NCBI RefSeq assembly: GCF_024345975.1
Contig: NZ_JAGQCD010000023.1
Location: 1-56,948, forward strand
From: Cyanobium sp. Cruz-8D1
GTDB taxonomy: Bacteria; Cyanobacteriota; Cyanobacteriia; PCC-6307; Cyanobiaceae
Direction of reading: 5' to 3'
Length of the DNA: 56,948 nucleotides
The position numbers and the translations under genes were made by a program. Under the pieces are notes generated by a model. That model had not been told where the DNA came from and made no database searches. It saw only the letters and a program-made list of their open reading frames with translations. This document shows, piece after piece, positions 16,984 through 27,788 of this stretch (the first letter of the stretch is position 1; each line of letters starts with the position of its first letter).

Positions 16984-18090
16984 ATGGCCAGCGCCGACAC
17001 CCTCTTGAAGGCCCTGCAGCCGCTCCGCGATGCCGGCAGCGGCCGCAGCCTGGTGGAGCTCGGCTGGATCACCGACCTGCGTCACCAGGGCAGCCGGGCG
17101 GTGTTTCGCCTCGCCCTGCCGGGCTTCGCCGCCAGCCAGCGGGAGCGCATCGCCGCCGAGGCCCGCAGCGCCCTGCTGGCCGTGGAGGGGATCAACGAGG
17201 TGCAGATCGAACTGGCCCAACCCGCCGCCTCCCCCTCGTCGGGGCCGATCGGCGCCGCCGGCCACGGCCCCGGTGGGGGCCAGCTGCCGGAACGGCAGGG
17301 CATCCCCGGCGTGCGCCAGGTGATCGCCGTCAGCAGCGGCAAAGGTGGCGTGGGCAAGAGCACCGTGGCCGTGAACCTGGCCTGTGCCCTGGCCGCCTCG
17401 GGCCTGCGGGTGGGCCTGCTCGATGCCGACATCTACGGCCCCAATGCCCCCACCATGCTCGGCGTGGCCGACCGCAGCCCCCAGGTGTCGGGCAGCGGCA
17501 ATGAGCAGGTGCTGGAGCCGATCGAGAGCTGCGGCCTCGTCATGGTGTCCATGGGCCTGCTGATCCAGGAGAACCAGCCGGTGGTCTGGCGCGGACCGAT
17601 GCTGAACGGAATCATCCGCCAGTTCCTCTATCAGGTGAACTGGGGCGAGCGCGACGTTCTGGTGGTGGACCTGCCACCCGGCACCGGCGACGCCCAGCTC
17701 ACCCTTGCCCAGGCCGTACCCATGGCCGGCGTGGTGATCGTCACCACGCCCCAGCAGGTGTCGCTGCAGGATGCCCGCCGCGGCCTGGCGATGTTCCTGC
17801 AGATGGGAGTGTCGGTGCTGGGAGTGGTGGAAAACATGACCGCCTTCATCCCCCCCGATCTGCCCGATCGCCGCTACGCGCTCTTCGGCAGTGGCGGTGG
17901 CCAGTTGCTGGCCGATGAGGCGGGTGTGCCCCTGCTGGCCCAGCTGCCGATGGAGATGCCCGTGCTTGAGGGCGGGGAGCGGGGCCGGCCCGTGGTGCTC
18001 TCGGCACCAACCTCCGTCAGTGGCCGCGCCTTCACCGAGCTCGCCGAGCGGCTGAGCGCCAGCTGCGCCCTCAGCCCGGCCCTCGCCTGA
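16984..18090 (+). CDS. mrp: Mrp/ApbC-family iron-sulfur carrier ATPase
   Basis: This 368-residue protein has an N-terminal DUF59-like domain (about residues 1-80, including GINEVQIEL) and a ParA/MinD-type ATPase domain. The deviant Walker [23 protein letters not shown] and [12 protein letters not shown] are all intact. The family carries and delivers Fe-S clusters. The C-terminal CPxC cluster-binding motif of E. coli ApbC is not present: the region after VVENM reads [17 protein letters not shown]. The gene directly precedes rodA. Confidence 0.93.
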   Translation: MASADTLLKALQPLRDAGSGRSLVELGWITDLRHQGSRAVFRLALPGFAASQRERIAAEARSALLAVEGINEVQIELAQPAASPSSGPIGAAGHGPGGGQLPERQGIPGVRQVIAVSSGKGGVGKSTVAVNLACALAASGLRVGLLDADIYGPNAPTMLGVADRSPQVSGSGNEQVLEPIESCGLVMVSMGLLIQENQPVVWRGPMLNGIIRQFLYQVNWGERDVLVVDLPPGTGDAQLTLAQAVPMAGVVIVTTPQQVSLQDARRGLAMFLQMGVSVLGVVENMTAFIPPDLPDRRYALFGSGGGQLLADEAGVPLLAQLPMEMPVLEGGERGRPVVLSAPTSVSGRAFTELAERLSASCALSPALA

Positions 18091-18094
18091 AACG

Positions 18095-19363
18095 ATGGCG
18101 GTTCTCAGCCCCCGGCGCGGTGGGTTCGCCGCCAAGGGGGCGAAGCGGCGTGGCCTCGGCTTCGATCCGATTCTGTGGGGGATTCCGATCGCCCTCACCC
18201 TGCTGGCGGGGATCCTGATCGCCAGCACCCAGCGCCAGCAGGCCACCACCGACTGGTACCAGCACTGGATCTCCGCGGCGGTGGGCCTGGTGCTGGCCGT
18301 GCTGCTGTCCCGGGTGCCCCTGGAGCGCATCGCCCGGTTCCAGTGGCCGATCTACGTCCTGATGGTGGCGAGCCTGATCGCGGTGCGGATCATCGGGGTC
18401 AGCGCCCTCGGGGCCCAGAGCTGGATCAACATCGGCGGCTTCTACGTGCAGCCGTCGGAATTCGCCAAGGTGGCCGCCATCCTGCTGCTGGCGGGTGTTC
18501 TCTCGAAGTACCCGGTGGAGCGGCCGATCGATCTGCTGCGGCCGGTGGGCATGATCAGCGTGCCCTGGTTGCTGGTGTTCGTGCAGCCCGATCTGGGCAC
18601 GTCACTGGTCTTCGGTGCGGTGCTGCTGGTGATGCTGTTCTGGTCGGGCATGCCCGCCACCTGGCTGCTGCTGCTGCTCTCACCCCTGTTCACGGCGATC
18701 ATGGCCGGGACCGTGCCCTGGCTGCTGCTGGGCTGGATCCCCCTGATGGGCTGGGTGGCCTGGCGCTCCCTGCCCTGGAAGGCGATCGGACTGGCGCTGG
18801 TGCTGGCCGTCCAGGGACTGTTCGCCGTGGGGACGCCCTGGCTGTGGGAGCACGGGCTGCGGCCCCACCAGAGGGACCGGCTCACCCTGTTCCTCGATCC
18901 GGCCCAGGATCCCCTCGGCGGCGGCTACCACCTGCTGCAGAGCACCGTGGGGATCGGCTCCGGCCAGCTCTGGGGCACCGGCCTGATGAACGGCTCGCTC
19001 ACCAAGCTGCGCTTCATTCCCGAACAGCACACCGATTTCATCTTCAGTGCCCTGGGGGAGGAAACCGGGTTCATCGGCTCGATGCTGGTGGTGATGGGCT
19101 TCGTGGTGCTGATCTGGCGCCTGCTGCAGATCGCCGGTCGTGCCGCCAGTGACTACGAATCCCTCGTGGTGGTGGGGATCGGCGCCATGCTGATGTTCCA
19201 GGTGGTGGTGAACGTCAACATGACCATCGGCCTCGGACCCATCACCGGCATTCCCCTCCCCTTCCTGAGCTACGGCCGTTCGGCCATGCTCGTCAACTGC
19301 ATCAGCCTCGGGCTCTGCGCCTCCGTGGCGAGGCGCAGCCGCAGCCTGCGGCGATGGTGGTGA
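18095..19363 (+). CDS. rodA: Rod shape-determining SEDS glycosyltransferase RodA
   Basis: This 422-residue polytopic membrane protein has about ten hydrophobic segments and SEDS signatures such as [47 protein letters not shown] and [12 protein letters not shown]. RodA polymerises peptidoglycan glycan strands during elongation, with a class B PBP as partner. It starts four bases after mrp and its 3' end overlaps the histidine kinase ATG by ten bases. Confidence 0.95.
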   Translation: MAVLSPRRGGFAAKGAKRRGLGFDPILWGIPIALTLLAGILIASTQRQQATTDWYQHWISAAVGLVLAVLLSRVPLERIARFQWPIYVLMVASLIAVRIIGVSALGAQSWINIGGFYVQPSEFAKVAAILLLAGVLSKYPVERPIDLLRPVGMISVPWLLVFVQPDLGTSLVFGAVLLVMLFWSGMPATWLLLLLSPLFTAIMAGTVPWLLLGWIPLMGWVAWRSLPWKAIGLALVLAVQGLFAVGTPWLWEHGLRPHQRDRLTLFLDPAQDPLGGGYHLLQSTVGIGSGQLWGTGLMNGSLTKLRFIPEQHTDFIFSALGEETGFIGSMLVVMGFVVLIWRLLQIAGRAASDYESLVVVGIGAMLMFQVVVNVNMTIGLGPITGIPLPFLSYGRSAMLVNCISLGLCASVARRSRSLRRWW

Positions 19364-20772
19364 GCCTCGGGGAACTACGTGCACTGTTGGCGGACGGCGT
19401 ACCGGCGGGGCGAGGGGACGAAGACAGCGTGCGTCGCCAGTGGTGGGCGGCCCTGGCCACCGTCCAGGCCGATCTGCTCGGGGCGGCCCCACCCCAGCCG
19501 GGCGTCTGGCTGGCGGCCCCTCTGCCGGCCCTTTATGAACCCTCCCTGCTGGAATGGCTGGACGGCTGGGTCTGGACACCCGCGGAGGTGGGCAACCTGA
19601 TGCCATCGGGGCTGCCGTTGCTGCCCGGCCTGCCCACCCTGCCGGGGGAACCAGGCACGCCCCCCCAGGGAAGCGCCCCCCGGGGAACGGCCGGACGGCC
19701 AGGGGGCTTCCGTCGCCTCAGCCTGCGCGAGGACGACGGCACCGATCCGCTGCTGGTGGTGATCACGCCGGTGCTGCAGGTGGCCCTGGCCCTCGATGGT
19801 CCCCCGCAGGCGCGCCGACTGGTGGTGCACTTCGAGGCCTCGATCCTGTCGGCCGCCCTGGAGCTGCTCGATCGCCGCCTGGCCCAGGACGATCCGGCCG
19901 AGGGCCTGGGCCTGCGCCGCCGGCTGCAGCTGCTGGGCCCGCTCCGCAACGCGCCCGATCTGGGCACCCGCTTCTGGCCGCTGCTGGCCCAGCGGCTGGC
20001 CGCCATGGCCCCCAGCGTCACCTTGCAGCCGCTGGTGCACGGTGAGAAACGCAGCGAGGGCAGCGATGCGGTGAGCAGCGAACTGGCCTTGCTCGAGGCC
20101 CTCACCCATGAAGTGCGCACCCCGCTGGCCACGATCCGCACCCTGATCCGCTCCCTGCTGCGCCGCACCGACCTGCCGGCGGTGGTGCGCCAGCGGCTGG
20201 AGCAGATCGACGGAGAGTGCAGCGAACAGATCGACCGCTTCGGCCTCATCTTTCTGGCAGCGGAACTGCAGCGTCAGCCCGGCAGTGGCCAGCCCCTGAG
20301 CGACAGCGAACTGGCCCGCACGGACCTGAGCCGGCTCCTGTATCAGCTGGAGGCGTTCTGGCAACGCCAGCTGGGTCGGCGGGAGCTCAAGCTGGTGCTC
20401 GAGATCGCCGCCGACCTGCCGCCGGTGATGAGCGACCCCAGCCGGCTGGAGACCATGCTCGGCGGACTGATGGACCGGTTCAGCCGCAGCCTGCCCAGCG
20501 GCAGCGAGGTGCGGCTGCGGCTGCTGCCGGCGGGGTCGCGGCTGAAACTGCAGCTCAGCAGCGACGACCCCGAGAGCCGCGAGGCCGATGGGCTGGCGGC
20601 CGCCGTGCCGATGCCGGTGGGGCCGGTGCTGAGCTGGAATCCGCAGACCGGCAGCCTGCAACTCAGCCGCCAGGCCACCCAGCGGCTCTTCCACCGCCTC
20701 GGGGGCCGGCTCACCGAGCGGGGCGGCAGCAACCTGACCGTGTTCTTCCCGGCCGCCGAGCACAGCGGCTGA
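19354..20772 (+). CDS. Sensor histidine kinase with divergent catalytic domain
   Basis: This 472-residue protein has no evident membrane span. Residues 1-230 form an uncharacterised, possibly GAF-like sensory region. A HisKA dimerisation domain follows with the phospho-acceptor box LTHEVRTPLATIRTLIRS (His near residue 252). The C-terminal ATPase domain is eroded: the N-box position reads GGLMDRFSRSLPSG and no DxGxG G1 motif is visible, although the end GGSNLTVFFP resembles the last strand. The gene overlaps rodA and precedes psaD. Confidence 0.85.
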   Translation: MVVSLGELRALLADGVPAGRGDEDSVRRQWWAALATVQADLLGAAPPQPGVWLAAPLPALYEPSLLEWLDGWVWTPAEVGNLMPSGLPLLPGLPTLPGEPGTPPQGSAPRGTAGRPGGFRRLSLREDDGTDPLLVVITPVLQVALALDGPPQARRLVVHFEASILSAALELLDRRLAQDDPAEGLGLRRRLQLLGPLRNAPDLGTRFWPLLAQRLAAMAPSVTLQPLVHGEKRSEGSDAVSSELALLEALTHEVRTPLATIRTLIRSLLRRTDLPAVVRQRLEQIDGECSEQIDRFGLIFLAAELQRQPGSGQPLSDSELARTDLSRLLYQLEAFWQRQLGRRELKLVLEIAADLPPVMSDPSRLETMLGGLMDRFSRSLPSGSEVRLRLLPAGSRLKLQLSSDDPESREADGLAAAVPMPVGPVLSWNPQTGSLQLSRQATQRLFHRLGGRLTERGGSNLTVFFPAAEHSG

Positions 20773-20873
20773 GGCGCCAGGCCGGGTTTGTTGACGGGTG
20801 TGAAGAGTCCGCCGGGGGCGCCGGGAAGGCGAAAAACACGGTGCTAGTTTCCGCCTGAAACGGTCTGCAAGTC

Positions 20874-21305
20874 ATGCCTGATACGGCCCTCCACGGTCAA
20901 CTTCCGAAGTCCATCGGCAGCACCGGTGGCTTGCTGAACTCGGCCGAAACCGAGGAGAAGTACGCCATCACCTGGAGCAGCACCAAGGCCCAGGCGTTCG
21001 AACTCCCCACCGGCGGCGCCGCGGAGATGCACGAAGGCGACAACCTCATGTACTTCGCCCGCAAGGAGCAGTGCCTGGCCCTCGGCACCCAGCTGCGCAC
21101 CAAGTTCAAGCCCCGGATCGAGGATTACAAGATCTACCGGATCTACCCCGGTGGCGACACCGAATTCCTGCATCCCAAGGACGGCGTCTTCCCCGAGAAG
21201 GTCAACGAAGGGCGCGCCATGGTGGGCCACACCCCCCGCAGCATCGGCGCCAACCCCAACCCCGCCAGCCTCAAGTTCAGCGGCAAGGAAACCTACGAAG
21301 CCTGA
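20874..21305 (+). CDS. psaD: Photosystem I reaction centre subunit II
   Basis: This 143-residue protein is PsaD, the stromal-side subunit of photosystem I that docks ferredoxin. Family segments such as [48 protein letters not shown] and [14 protein letters not shown] are intact. The roughly 100 bases upstream contain TTGACG at 20791 and TAGTTT at 20844, too far apart for a canonical promoter. A strong terminator follows, so psaD is probably monocistronic. Confidence 0.98.
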   Translation: MPDTALHGQLPKSIGSTGGLLNSAETEEKYAITWSSTKAQAFELPTGGAAEMHEGDNLMYFARKEQCLALGTQLRTKFKPRIEDYKIYRIYPGGDTEFLHPKDGVFPEKVNEGRAMVGHTPRSIGANPNPASLKFSGKETYEA

Positions 21306-21332
21306 GCCCTACCCGGCCAGCACCTATAACGG

Positions 21333-21357
21333 CGGGGCCGAGAGCCCCGTTTTTTTT
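21333..21357 (+). terminator. Rho-independent terminator after psaD
   Basis: A six-bp GC stem (CGGGGC/GCCCCG) with a CGAGA loop is followed by eight T residues, 28 bases after the psaD stop and just before trpE. Confidence 0.9.
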
Positions 21358-21374
21358 GCCTGCCTGTCGCCGTG

Positions 21375-22940
21375 ATGCCCGGTTCTGATCGCAGCGCCTT
21401 CCTCGACCGGATCGCCGGTGCGGAAGCAGGTGCTGACTTGGCCGTCAATCTTCTGCCCGTCTGGAAGCGCTGGCCCGCTGACCTGGAGACCCCCCTGACC
21501 ACCTGGCTGAAGGTGGGGGCGGGAAGCAGCCATGGCGTGCTGCTGGAATCGGTGGAAGGGGGCGAGCAGCTGGGCCGCTGGAGTTTCGTCGTCAGCGACC
21601 CGCTCTGGACCCTCACCTGCCGCGGCGACCGGGGCGAGAGGTGCTGGCGGGATGGCCGCAGCGAACAGCTTCAGGGCAATCCCTTCACCCTGCTGCGCGA
21701 CGCCCTGGCGCCGCTGCGCCCCGGACCGGTGGAGGGCCTGCCGAAAGTGGCCCAGCTGTTCGGCTTCTGGGGCTACGAGCTGATCCAGTGGATCGAGCCC
21801 AGTGTGCCGGTGCACGGTGCCGCCGAAGGGGCCCCACCCGACGGCTGCTGGATGCTGGCCGACAGCCTGCTGGTGTTCGACCAGGTGAAGCGCCAGATCA
21901 CGGCGGTGGCCTACGTGGATCTCTCGACAGGAGCCGATCCCGGCGAGGCCTACGACCGGGCGGCGGCGCGCATCGCGGCCCTTGAAGCCCGCATGCACGC
22001 CCCCCTGCCAGGCCATGTGAAACCCCTGGCCTGGCACGAGGCCAGCGGCGCCGAGCTGGCTACCAGCAGCAACCGCAGCCAGGCCGACTTTGAAGCCGCC
22101 GTGGCGACCGCCGCCGAGCACATCGCCGCCGGCGACGTGTTCCAGCTGGTGCTGAGCCAGCGGCTGGAAACCCGGGTGAGCCACGACCCCTTTGAGCTTT
22201 ACCGCAGCCTGCGGATGGTGAATCCCTCGCCCTACATGGCGTTCTTCAACTTCGGCGACTGGCATCTGATCGGCTCCAGCCCCGAGGTGATGGTGAAGGC
22301 CGAGCCCTGCGCCGAAGGGGTGAAGGCCTCCTTGCGGCCCATTGCCGGCACCCGCCCCCGCGGCGAGGATGCCCGGCGGGATGCGGCCCTGGCCGAGGAG
22401 CTGCTGGCCGATCCGAAGGAACGGGCCGAGCACGTGATGCTGGTCGACCTGGGCCGCAACGACCTGGGCCGGGTCTGCCAGGCGGGCACGGTGCGGGTCA
22501 CCGAGCTGATGGTGATCGAGAAGTACTCCCACGTGATGCACATCGTCAGCGAGGTGGAGGGGCTGCTGACCGAGGATCACGACATCTGGGATCTGCTGAT
22601 GGCGTCCTTCCCGGCCGGCACCGTGAGCGGAGCTCCCAAGATCCGCGCCATGCAGCTGATCCATGCCCTCGAACCGGACGCCCGTGGGCCCTATTCGGGG
22701 GTCTACGGGGCCGTGGATCTGGCCGGGGCGCTGAACACGGCGATCACGATCCGCACCATGGTGGTGCGGCCCCACCCCGACGGCGGCTGGCGGGTGCAGG
22801 TGCAGGCCGGGGCAGGGATCGTGGCCGATTCCCGGCCGGAGGCGGAGTATCAGGAAACCCGCAACAAGGCCCGCGGGATGCTCAAGGCCCTGGCCTGCCT
22901 GGAGCCGGCCGGGGCTGACGCGGCGGACGCCACCCCATGA
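21375..22940 (+). CDS. trpE: Anthranilate synthase component I
   Basis: This roughly 521-residue chorismate-using enzyme makes anthranilate for tryptophan synthesis together with a TrpG amidotransferase encoded elsewhere. Conserved elements include GDVFQLVLSQRL, NPSPYMAFF, RPIAGTRPRG, MLVDLGRNDLGRV, FPAGTVSGAPKIRAM, and the C-terminal RIRTMVV-like and QAGAGIVADS segments. An in-frame GTG directly precedes the ATG at 21375. The stop overlaps the gshA start as ATGA, indicating coupling. The psaD-trpE order is typical of picocyanobacteria. Confidence 0.96.
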   Translation: MPGSDRSAFLDRIAGAEAGADLAVNLLPVWKRWPADLETPLTTWLKVGAGSSHGVLLESVEGGEQLGRWSFVVSDPLWTLTCRGDRGERCWRDGRSEQLQGNPFTLLRDALAPLRPGPVEGLPKVAQLFGFWGYELIQWIEPSVPVHGAAEGAPPDGCWMLADSLLVFDQVKRQITAVAYVDLSTGADPGEAYDRAAARIAALEARMHAPLPGHVKPLAWHEASGAELATSSNRSQADFEAAVATAAEHIAAGDVFQLVLSQRLETRVSHDPFELYRSLRMVNPSPYMAFFNFGDWHLIGSSPEVMVKAEPCAEGVKASLRPIAGTRPRGEDARRDAALAEELLADPKERAEHVMLVDLGRNDLGRVCQAGTVRVTELMVIEKYSHVMHIVSEVEGLLTEDHDIWDLLMASFPAGTVSGAPKIRAMQLIHALEPDARGPYSGVYGAVDLAGALNTAITIRTMVVRPHPDGGWRVQVQAGAGIVADSRPEAEYQETRNKARGMLKALACLEPAGADAADATP

Positions 22941-24100
22941 GCACTCCCCTGCTGCTCAAAGGCTTTGAAGTGGAGATGTACACCGGCCGGGCCGATGGGA
23001 CGGTGGTGGGTTGCTCGGCCGAAGCGGCCGCCGCGCTGGCGGGCTTCATGACCGAACCGGACCAGCGCAACCTGGAATACGTCACTCCCCCTGAGGCCTC
23101 CTACCCCACCCAGCTGGAGCTGCTGCTCGAACCGCGCCGTCGCCTGCGTCGCTGGCTCCAGCCCCGCCAGCTCACCCTGCTGCCGGGCAGCACCCTGAGC
23201 CTGGGGGACAGCCGCCGCTTCGAGCGCTCCGACCCCGATAACGCTTATCACGCCTACATCGAGGCCACCTACGGCACCCGGGTCGTGACCGCCAGTGTCC
23301 ACATCAACCTGGGCCTGACGGACATGGACGCCCTGTTCGCCGGCCTGCGGCTGCTGCGCTGCGAGGCGTCCCTGCTGCTGGCCCTCAGCGCCAGCTCCCC
23401 CTTCCTCGATGGGGTGGCCACCGGGGCCCACTCCCAGCGTTGGCTGCAGTTTCCGATCACCCCGCCCCAGGTGCCCCTGTTCCGTGACCACGGCCACTAC
23501 ATCCACTGGATGGAGGAGCAGCTGGCCGCCGGGGCGATGCGCAACGTGCGCCACCTGTGGACCTCAGTGCGCCCCAATGGTGACGACCGGCCCCATGGCC
23601 TCAACCGCCTGGAGATCCGCATCTGCGACCTGATCGACGACCCCCTGCTGCTGCTGGCGGTCACCGCCTTCACCGAACTGCGCCTGCAGCAGCTGCTGCG
23701 GGATCCCCTTGGCCAGGATCCCCTGGCCGCCAGCCAGCTCGCCGCAGGCGAACTCGAAGCCATCGCCGATGCCAACGACCAAGCAGCGGCCCGCTCCAGC
23801 CTCAAGGCCGAGCTGCTGCACTGGCGCACCGGAGAGACGGTTGGAGCCCGCGCCTGGATCGCCGCCGAACTGGACACCATGGCTGCGCTGGCGGCTGAGC
23901 TGGGGCTGGAGCGCTGGCTGGCCCCGCTGCACGAGCTGCTCGCCACGGGCAACCAGGCGATGCGTTGGCTCGCCCGTGAACGGCGCGGCGAAAGCATCGG
24001 TGCCATCATCGGCAGCGACGCCGTGGCTCTCGAGACACGGGAGAAGGCCCTGGACGCATGGCTCGCGACAGAAGCCGCCCAGGTTCCAGGAGGATCATGA
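22937..24100 (+). CDS. gshA: Glutamate-cysteine ligase, cyanobacterial type
   Basis: This 387-residue enzyme belongs to the GCS2-like family used by cyanobacteria for gamma-glutamylcysteine, the first step of glutathione synthesis. Segments supporting this include [49 protein letters not shown] and [13 protein letters not shown]. It overlaps trpE by four bases at its start and ppc by four bases at its end, so trpE-gshA-ppc look like one translationally coupled operon. Confidence 0.94.
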   Translation: MSTPLLLKGFEVEMYTGRADGTVVGCSAEAAAALAGFMTEPDQRNLEYVTPPEASYPTQLELLLEPRRRLRRWLQPRQLTLLPGSTLSLGDSRRFERSDPDNAYHAYIEATYGTRVVTASVHINLGLTDMDALFAGLRLLRCEASLLLALSASSPFLDGVATGAHSQRWLQFPITPPQVPLFRDHGHYIHWMEEQLAAGAMRNVRHLWTSVRPNGDDRPHGLNRLEIRICDLIDDPLLLLAVTAFTELRLQQLLRDPLGQDPLAASQLAAGELEAIADANDQAAARSSLKAELLHWRTGETVGARAWIAAELDTMAALAAELGLERWLAPLHELLATGNQAMRWLARERRGESIGAIIGSDAVALETREKALDAWLATEAAQVPGGS

Positions 24101-27100
24101 ACAGCACCCCCGCTCCCACCGCCCCCATGCGGCTCCACCTGACCGAGCCTTCGGTCGTTCCGGCCGAGGCCTCCCCCGGGGTGATCCGGCTGCTCAGCGA
24201 ACGGCTCGAACTGGTGGAGGATCTCTGGCAGACAGTGCTGCGCAGCGAATGCCCGCCCGAGCAGGTGGATCGCCTGCTGCGGCTCAAGGAACTGAGCGGC
24301 CCGGTGGCACCGGGTCTTGATCCGGAGGCCTGCTCCGCCGTCGACACCGACGGCATCGTGGCGCTGATCAAGGCGATGGATCTGGCCGAGGGCATCGCCG
24401 CGGCCCGGGCCTTTTCCCTCTATTTCCAGCTCGTCAACATCCTCGAGCAGCACATCGAGGAAGACAGCTACCTCGAAAGCATCAAACGGGCCCCCGCCCC
24501 GGCCAGCAATGACCCCTTCCTGCCTGCCCTGGCCAGCCAGAGCGATCCGGCCACCTTCCGCCAGTTGTTCGAGCGCCTGCGGGCCCTGAACGTGCCACCG
24601 GGCCAGCTCGAGAACCTGCTGCGGGAGCTCGACATCCGGCTGGTCTTCACCGCCCACCCCACCGAGATCGTGCGCCACACCGTGCGGCACAAGCAGCGGC
24701 GGGTGGCGGCCCTGATCCAGAAGCTGCAGGTGAACGGCCAGGGCAATCCGGACGACAACGACCGGCTGCGCCAGCAGCTGGAGGAGGAGATCCGGCTGTG
24801 GTGGCGCACCGATGAGCTGCACCAGTTCAAGCCGTCGGTGATCGACGAGGTGGACTACGCCCTGCACTACTTCCAGCAGGTGCTCTTCGATGCTCTGCCC
24901 CAGCTGCGTCAGCGCATCCGCGCCGCCCTGGCGGCCAGCTACCCCGACGTGCAGCCCCCCCGGGACGCCTTCTGCACCTTCGGCTCCTGGGTGGGCTCCG
25001 ACCGGGACGGCAACCCCTCGGTGACGCCGGATGTGACCTGGCGCACGGCCTGCTTCCAGCGGCAGCTGATGCTGGCCCGCTACATCCAGGCGGTGTCGAT
25101 CCTGCGCGACCAGCTCAGCATCTCGATGCAATGGAGCCAGGTGAGCGCCGCCCTGCTGGAATCCCTGGAAATGGACCGGCTGCGCTTCCCGGAGATCTAT
25201 GAGGAACGGGCCGCCCGCTACCGGCTCGAGCCCTACCGGCTGAAGCTGAGCTACACCCTTGAGCGGCTGCGGCTCACCCAGCAGCGCAACCAACAGCAGG
25301 CGGACGCGGGCTGGGAATCCCCCTGCGACGGCTCCTCTGGCCATGAAGCCGGGCTCACCAGCCTGATGGAGCCGGCCCCTCCCCAGGAGCTGCATTACGC
25401 CTCGGTGGAGGAATTCCGCACCGACCTGGAGCTGATCAAGGAGAGCCTCGATGCCACGGGTCTGAGTTGCGAAGCCCTGCAGGACCTGCTCAGCCAGGTG
25501 CACATCTTCGCCTTCTCCCTGGCCAGCCTCGACATCCGCCAGGAGAGCACCCGCCACAGCGACGCCATCGACGAACTCAGCCGCTACCTGCTGCTGCCGG
25601 TGCCCTACGGGGAGATGGACGAGGAGCAGCGGGTGGAGTGGCTGCTGAACGAGCTCAAGACCCGCCGCCCCCTGTTGCCGCCGGCGGCCCGCTGGAGCGC
25701 CCCCACGGCCGAGACCTTCGCCGTGTTCCGGATGCTGCAGCGACTGCAGCAGGAATTCGGCCGCCGCATCTGCCGCACCTACGTGATCTCCATGAGTCAC
25801 ACGGTCTCCGACCTGCTGGAGGTGGTGCTGCTGGCCAAGGAGGCGGGGCTGGTGGATCCGATGGCCCAGAAATCGGCCCTGCTGGTGATCCCGCTGTTCG
25901 AAACAGTGGAAGACCTGCAGGGGGCCCCGGCCGTGATGGGTCGCCTGTTCGCCGATCCCTTCTACCGCCAGCTGCTGATCAGTACAAGTGATGGCGAGCA
26001 GCCCCTGCAGGAGGTGATGCTGGGCTACTCCGACAGCAACAAGGATTCCGGCTTCCTCTCCAGCAATTGGGAGATCCACCGGGCCCAGATCGCGTTGCAG
26101 TCGCTCGCCGATGCCCACGACGTCGCCCTGCGCATCTTCCACGGCCGCGGCGGCTCGGTGGGCCGGGGTGGCGGTCCCGCCTACCAGGCGATCCTGGCCC
26201 AGCCCAGTGGCACCCTCAAGGGACGCATCAAGATCACCGAGCAGGGGGAGGTGCTGGCCTCCAAGTATTCCCTGCCCGAACTGGCCCTCTACAACCTTGA
26301 GACGGTCACCACCGCCGTGCTCCAGAACAGCATGGTCAGCACCCCGGTGGACGACACCCCCACCTGGAACGTGCTGATGGAGCGGCTCGCGGCCCGCTCC
26401 CGCGACCACTATCGGGCCCTGGTGCACGACAACCCCGACCTGGTGGCCTTCTTCCAGCAGGTGACACCGATCGAGGAGATCAGCAAGCTGCAGATCTCCA
26501 GCCGGCCGGCACGGCGCAAGAGCGGTGCCAAGGATCTCTCCAGCCTGCGGGCCATCCCGTGGGTGTTCGGCTGGACCCAGAGCCGCTTCCTGCTGCCCAG
26601 CTGGTACGGGGTGGGCACGGCCCTGCAGGCCGAACTCGATGCCGATGGGGAGCAGATGGAGCTGCTGCAGCTGCTCTATCAGCGCTGGCCGTTCTTCCGC
26701 ATGCTGATCTCCAAGGTGGAGATGACCCTTTCCAAGGTCGACCTGGAGCTGGCCGGCCATTACGTCACCTCCCTGGGGCGTCCCCAGAACAAGGAGGTGT
26801 TCGAGCAGATCTTCGCGTCGATCGCCAGCGAGTTCGCGCTCACCCATTCCCTGGTGCTGCGCATCAGCAACCACAGCCGGCTCCTCGACGGCGACCCGGC
26901 CCTGCAGCTGTCGGTCGACCTGCGCAACCGCACGATCATTCCCCTGGGCTATCTGCAGGTGGCGCTGCTGCGCCGGCTGCGGGAGCAGAAACGGCAACCG
27001 CCGATGAGCGAGGGGCCGAGCGACGGGCCGGGCGGCTCTGGCGACGGCCGCACCTACAGCCGCAGCGAACTGCTGCGCGGCGCCCTGCTTACCATCAACG

Positions 27101-27132
27101 GCATCGCCGCAGGCATGCGCAACACGGGCTGA
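24097..27132 (+). CDS. ppc: Phosphoenolpyruvate carboxylase
   Basis: This 1011-residue enzyme carboxylates phosphoenolpyruvate to oxaloacetate, replenishing the incomplete TCA cycle. Catalytic motifs are intact: [12 protein letters not shown] with the essential His near residue 186, [27 protein letters not shown], and the glycine-rich loop [14 protein letters not shown] near residue 685. The C-terminus [10 protein letters not shown] is the conserved PEPC end. An AGGAGG ribosome site at 24088-24093 fixes the ATG at 24097, which overlaps the gshA stop. Confidence 0.98.
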   Translation: MNSTPAPTAPMRLHLTEPSVVPAEASPGVIRLLSERLELVEDLWQTVLRSECPPEQVDRLLRLKELSGPVAPGLDPEACSAVDTDGIVALIKAMDLAEGIAAARAFSLYFQLVNILEQHIEEDSYLESIKRAPAPASNDPFLPALASQSDPATFRQLFERLRALNVPPGQLENLLRELDIRLVFTAHPTEIVRHTVRHKQRRVAALIQKLQVNGQGNPDDNDRLRQQLEEEIRLWWRTDELHQFKPSVIDEVDYALHYFQQVLFDALPQLRQRIRAALAASYPDVQPPRDAFCTFGSWVGSDRDGNPSVTPDVTWRTACFQRQLMLARYIQAVSILRDQLSISMQWSQVSAALLESLEMDRLRFPEIYEERAARYRLEPYRLKLSYTLERLRLTQQRNQQQADAGWESPCDGSSGHEAGLTSLMEPAPPQELHYASVEEFRTDLELIKESLDATGLSCEALQDLLSQVHIFAFSLASLDIRQESTRHSDAIDELSRYLLLPVPYGEMDEEQRVEWLLNELKTRRPLLPPAARWSAPTAETFAVFRMLQRLQQEFGRRICRTYVISMSHTVSDLLEVVLLAKEAGLVDPMAQKSALLVIPLFETVEDLQGAPAVMGRLFADPFYRQLLISTSDGEQPLQEVMLGYSDSNKDSGFLSSNWEIHRAQIALQSLADAHDVALRIFHGRGGSVGRGGGPAYQAILAQPSGTLKGRIKITEQGEVLASKYSLPELALYNLETVTTAVLQNSMVSTPVDDTPTWNVLMERLAARSRDHYRALVHDNPDLVAFFQQVTPIEEISKLQISSRPARRKSGAKDLSSLRAIPWVFGWTQSRFLLPSWYGVGTALQAELDADGEQMELLQLLYQRWPFFRMLISKVEMTLSKVDLELAGHYVTSLGRPQNKEVFEQIFASIASEFALTHSLVLRISNHSRLLDGDPALQLSVDLRNRTIIPLGYLQVALLRRLREQKRQPPMSEGPSDGPGGSGDGRTYSRSELLRGALLTINGIAAGMRNTG

Positions 27133-27148
27133 TTCCCTGAACTCTCTG

Positions 27149-27619
27149 TTGATCCCCTTCCGCAGCCAGCCTTCGACCCCACGCCTGCGGGAGGGTTACA
27201 CCCTGCTGCAGCAGCACAACCCCGAACCGGCCGGCCTCAACCGCCTGTTGGAGGCCTGCGGCGACGCCCCCCGCAGCAGCGACCGCTGGGAGCGGGTGCT
27301 GGCGCGCAGCGCCTGGCACCTGGTGGTCCTCGACCCGGGCGGCCGGCTGGTGGGCTTCGTGCGGGCCACCAGCGATCAGGCCCTCAACGCCAATCTCTGG
27401 GACCTGGTGGCCGATCCGGCCGATCCCTGCCGGAATGAGGTGATCGGGACCCTGGTGCAGGCCGCCCTGGCCCGCCTGCGGCGGGAACTGAGCGGCTGCA
27501 GCATCTCCCTGTCAGCCCCACCCGAGGCCCTCAACGCCCTCGCCCGGGCGGGGTTCGTGGTGGATCCCGGTGGCATCCGGGCCATGGGCCTGGACCTTCG
27601 GAACCACGCCGAAGCATGA
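27149..27619 (+). CDS. GNAT-family N-acetyltransferase
   Basis: This roughly 156-residue protein has a GNAT-like fold: HLVVLDPGGRLVGFVRATSD forms the central hairpin, followed by LWDLVADPADPCRNEVIGTLVQ, where the acetyl-CoA loop expected as R/Q-x-x-G-x-G/A is degenerate. The acceptor is unknown. The only suitable start in this frame is a TTG at 27149, 17 bases after the ppc stop, so it may be translated by coupling. The same neighbour of ppc is common in picocyanobacteria. Confidence 0.75.
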   Translation: MIPFRSQPSTPRLREGYTLLQQHNPEPAGLNRLLEACGDAPRSSDRWERVLARSAWHLVVLDPGGRLVGFVRATSDQALNANLWDLVADPADPCRNEVIGTLVQAALARLRRELSGCSISLSAPPEALNALARAGFVVDPGGIRAMGLDLRNHAEA

Positions 27620-27641
27620 CGAACAAAAGGGACGGGGCTGA

Positions 27642-27715
27642 CGAGCATGGAGGGACTCGAACCCCCGACATTCAGAACCGGAATCTGACGCTCTATCCAA
27701 CTGAGCTACATGCCC
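27642..27715 (-). tRNA. tRNA-Arg (CCG)
   Basis: The minus strand folds as a cloverleaf. The acceptor GGGCATG/CATGCTC has one G-U pair, the D-arm contains GCTCAGTTGGATAGAGC, the anticodon stem TCAGA/TCTGA encloses CCG, and the T-arm is GGGGG TTCGAGT CCCTC. It reads CGG arginine codons, which are frequent in this GC-rich genome. Confidence 0.95.
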
Positions 27716-27788
27716 TGCCACGGCGGTTGGAGTCCACAGGACCTTTCCCTCCGATGGCGGTACCTTAGCGGCTGACCGCCCCAGAACC

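Noticed and set aside
16789-18330. Open frame extending hemF upstream by about 514 codons
   Set aside because: The extension is antisense to mrp and the start of rodA, is low-complexity, and gives a non-HemF N-terminus.
20791-20849. psaD promoter from TTGACG and TAGTTT
   Set aside because: The spacing of about 47 bases is incompatible with one promoter.
23497-26997. Very long open frame on the minus strand opposite ppc and gshA
   Set aside because: It is a high-GC shadow of ppc: the composition is His/Gln/Gly-rich with no domain, and it has the expected codon-phase mirror of a strongly biased gene.
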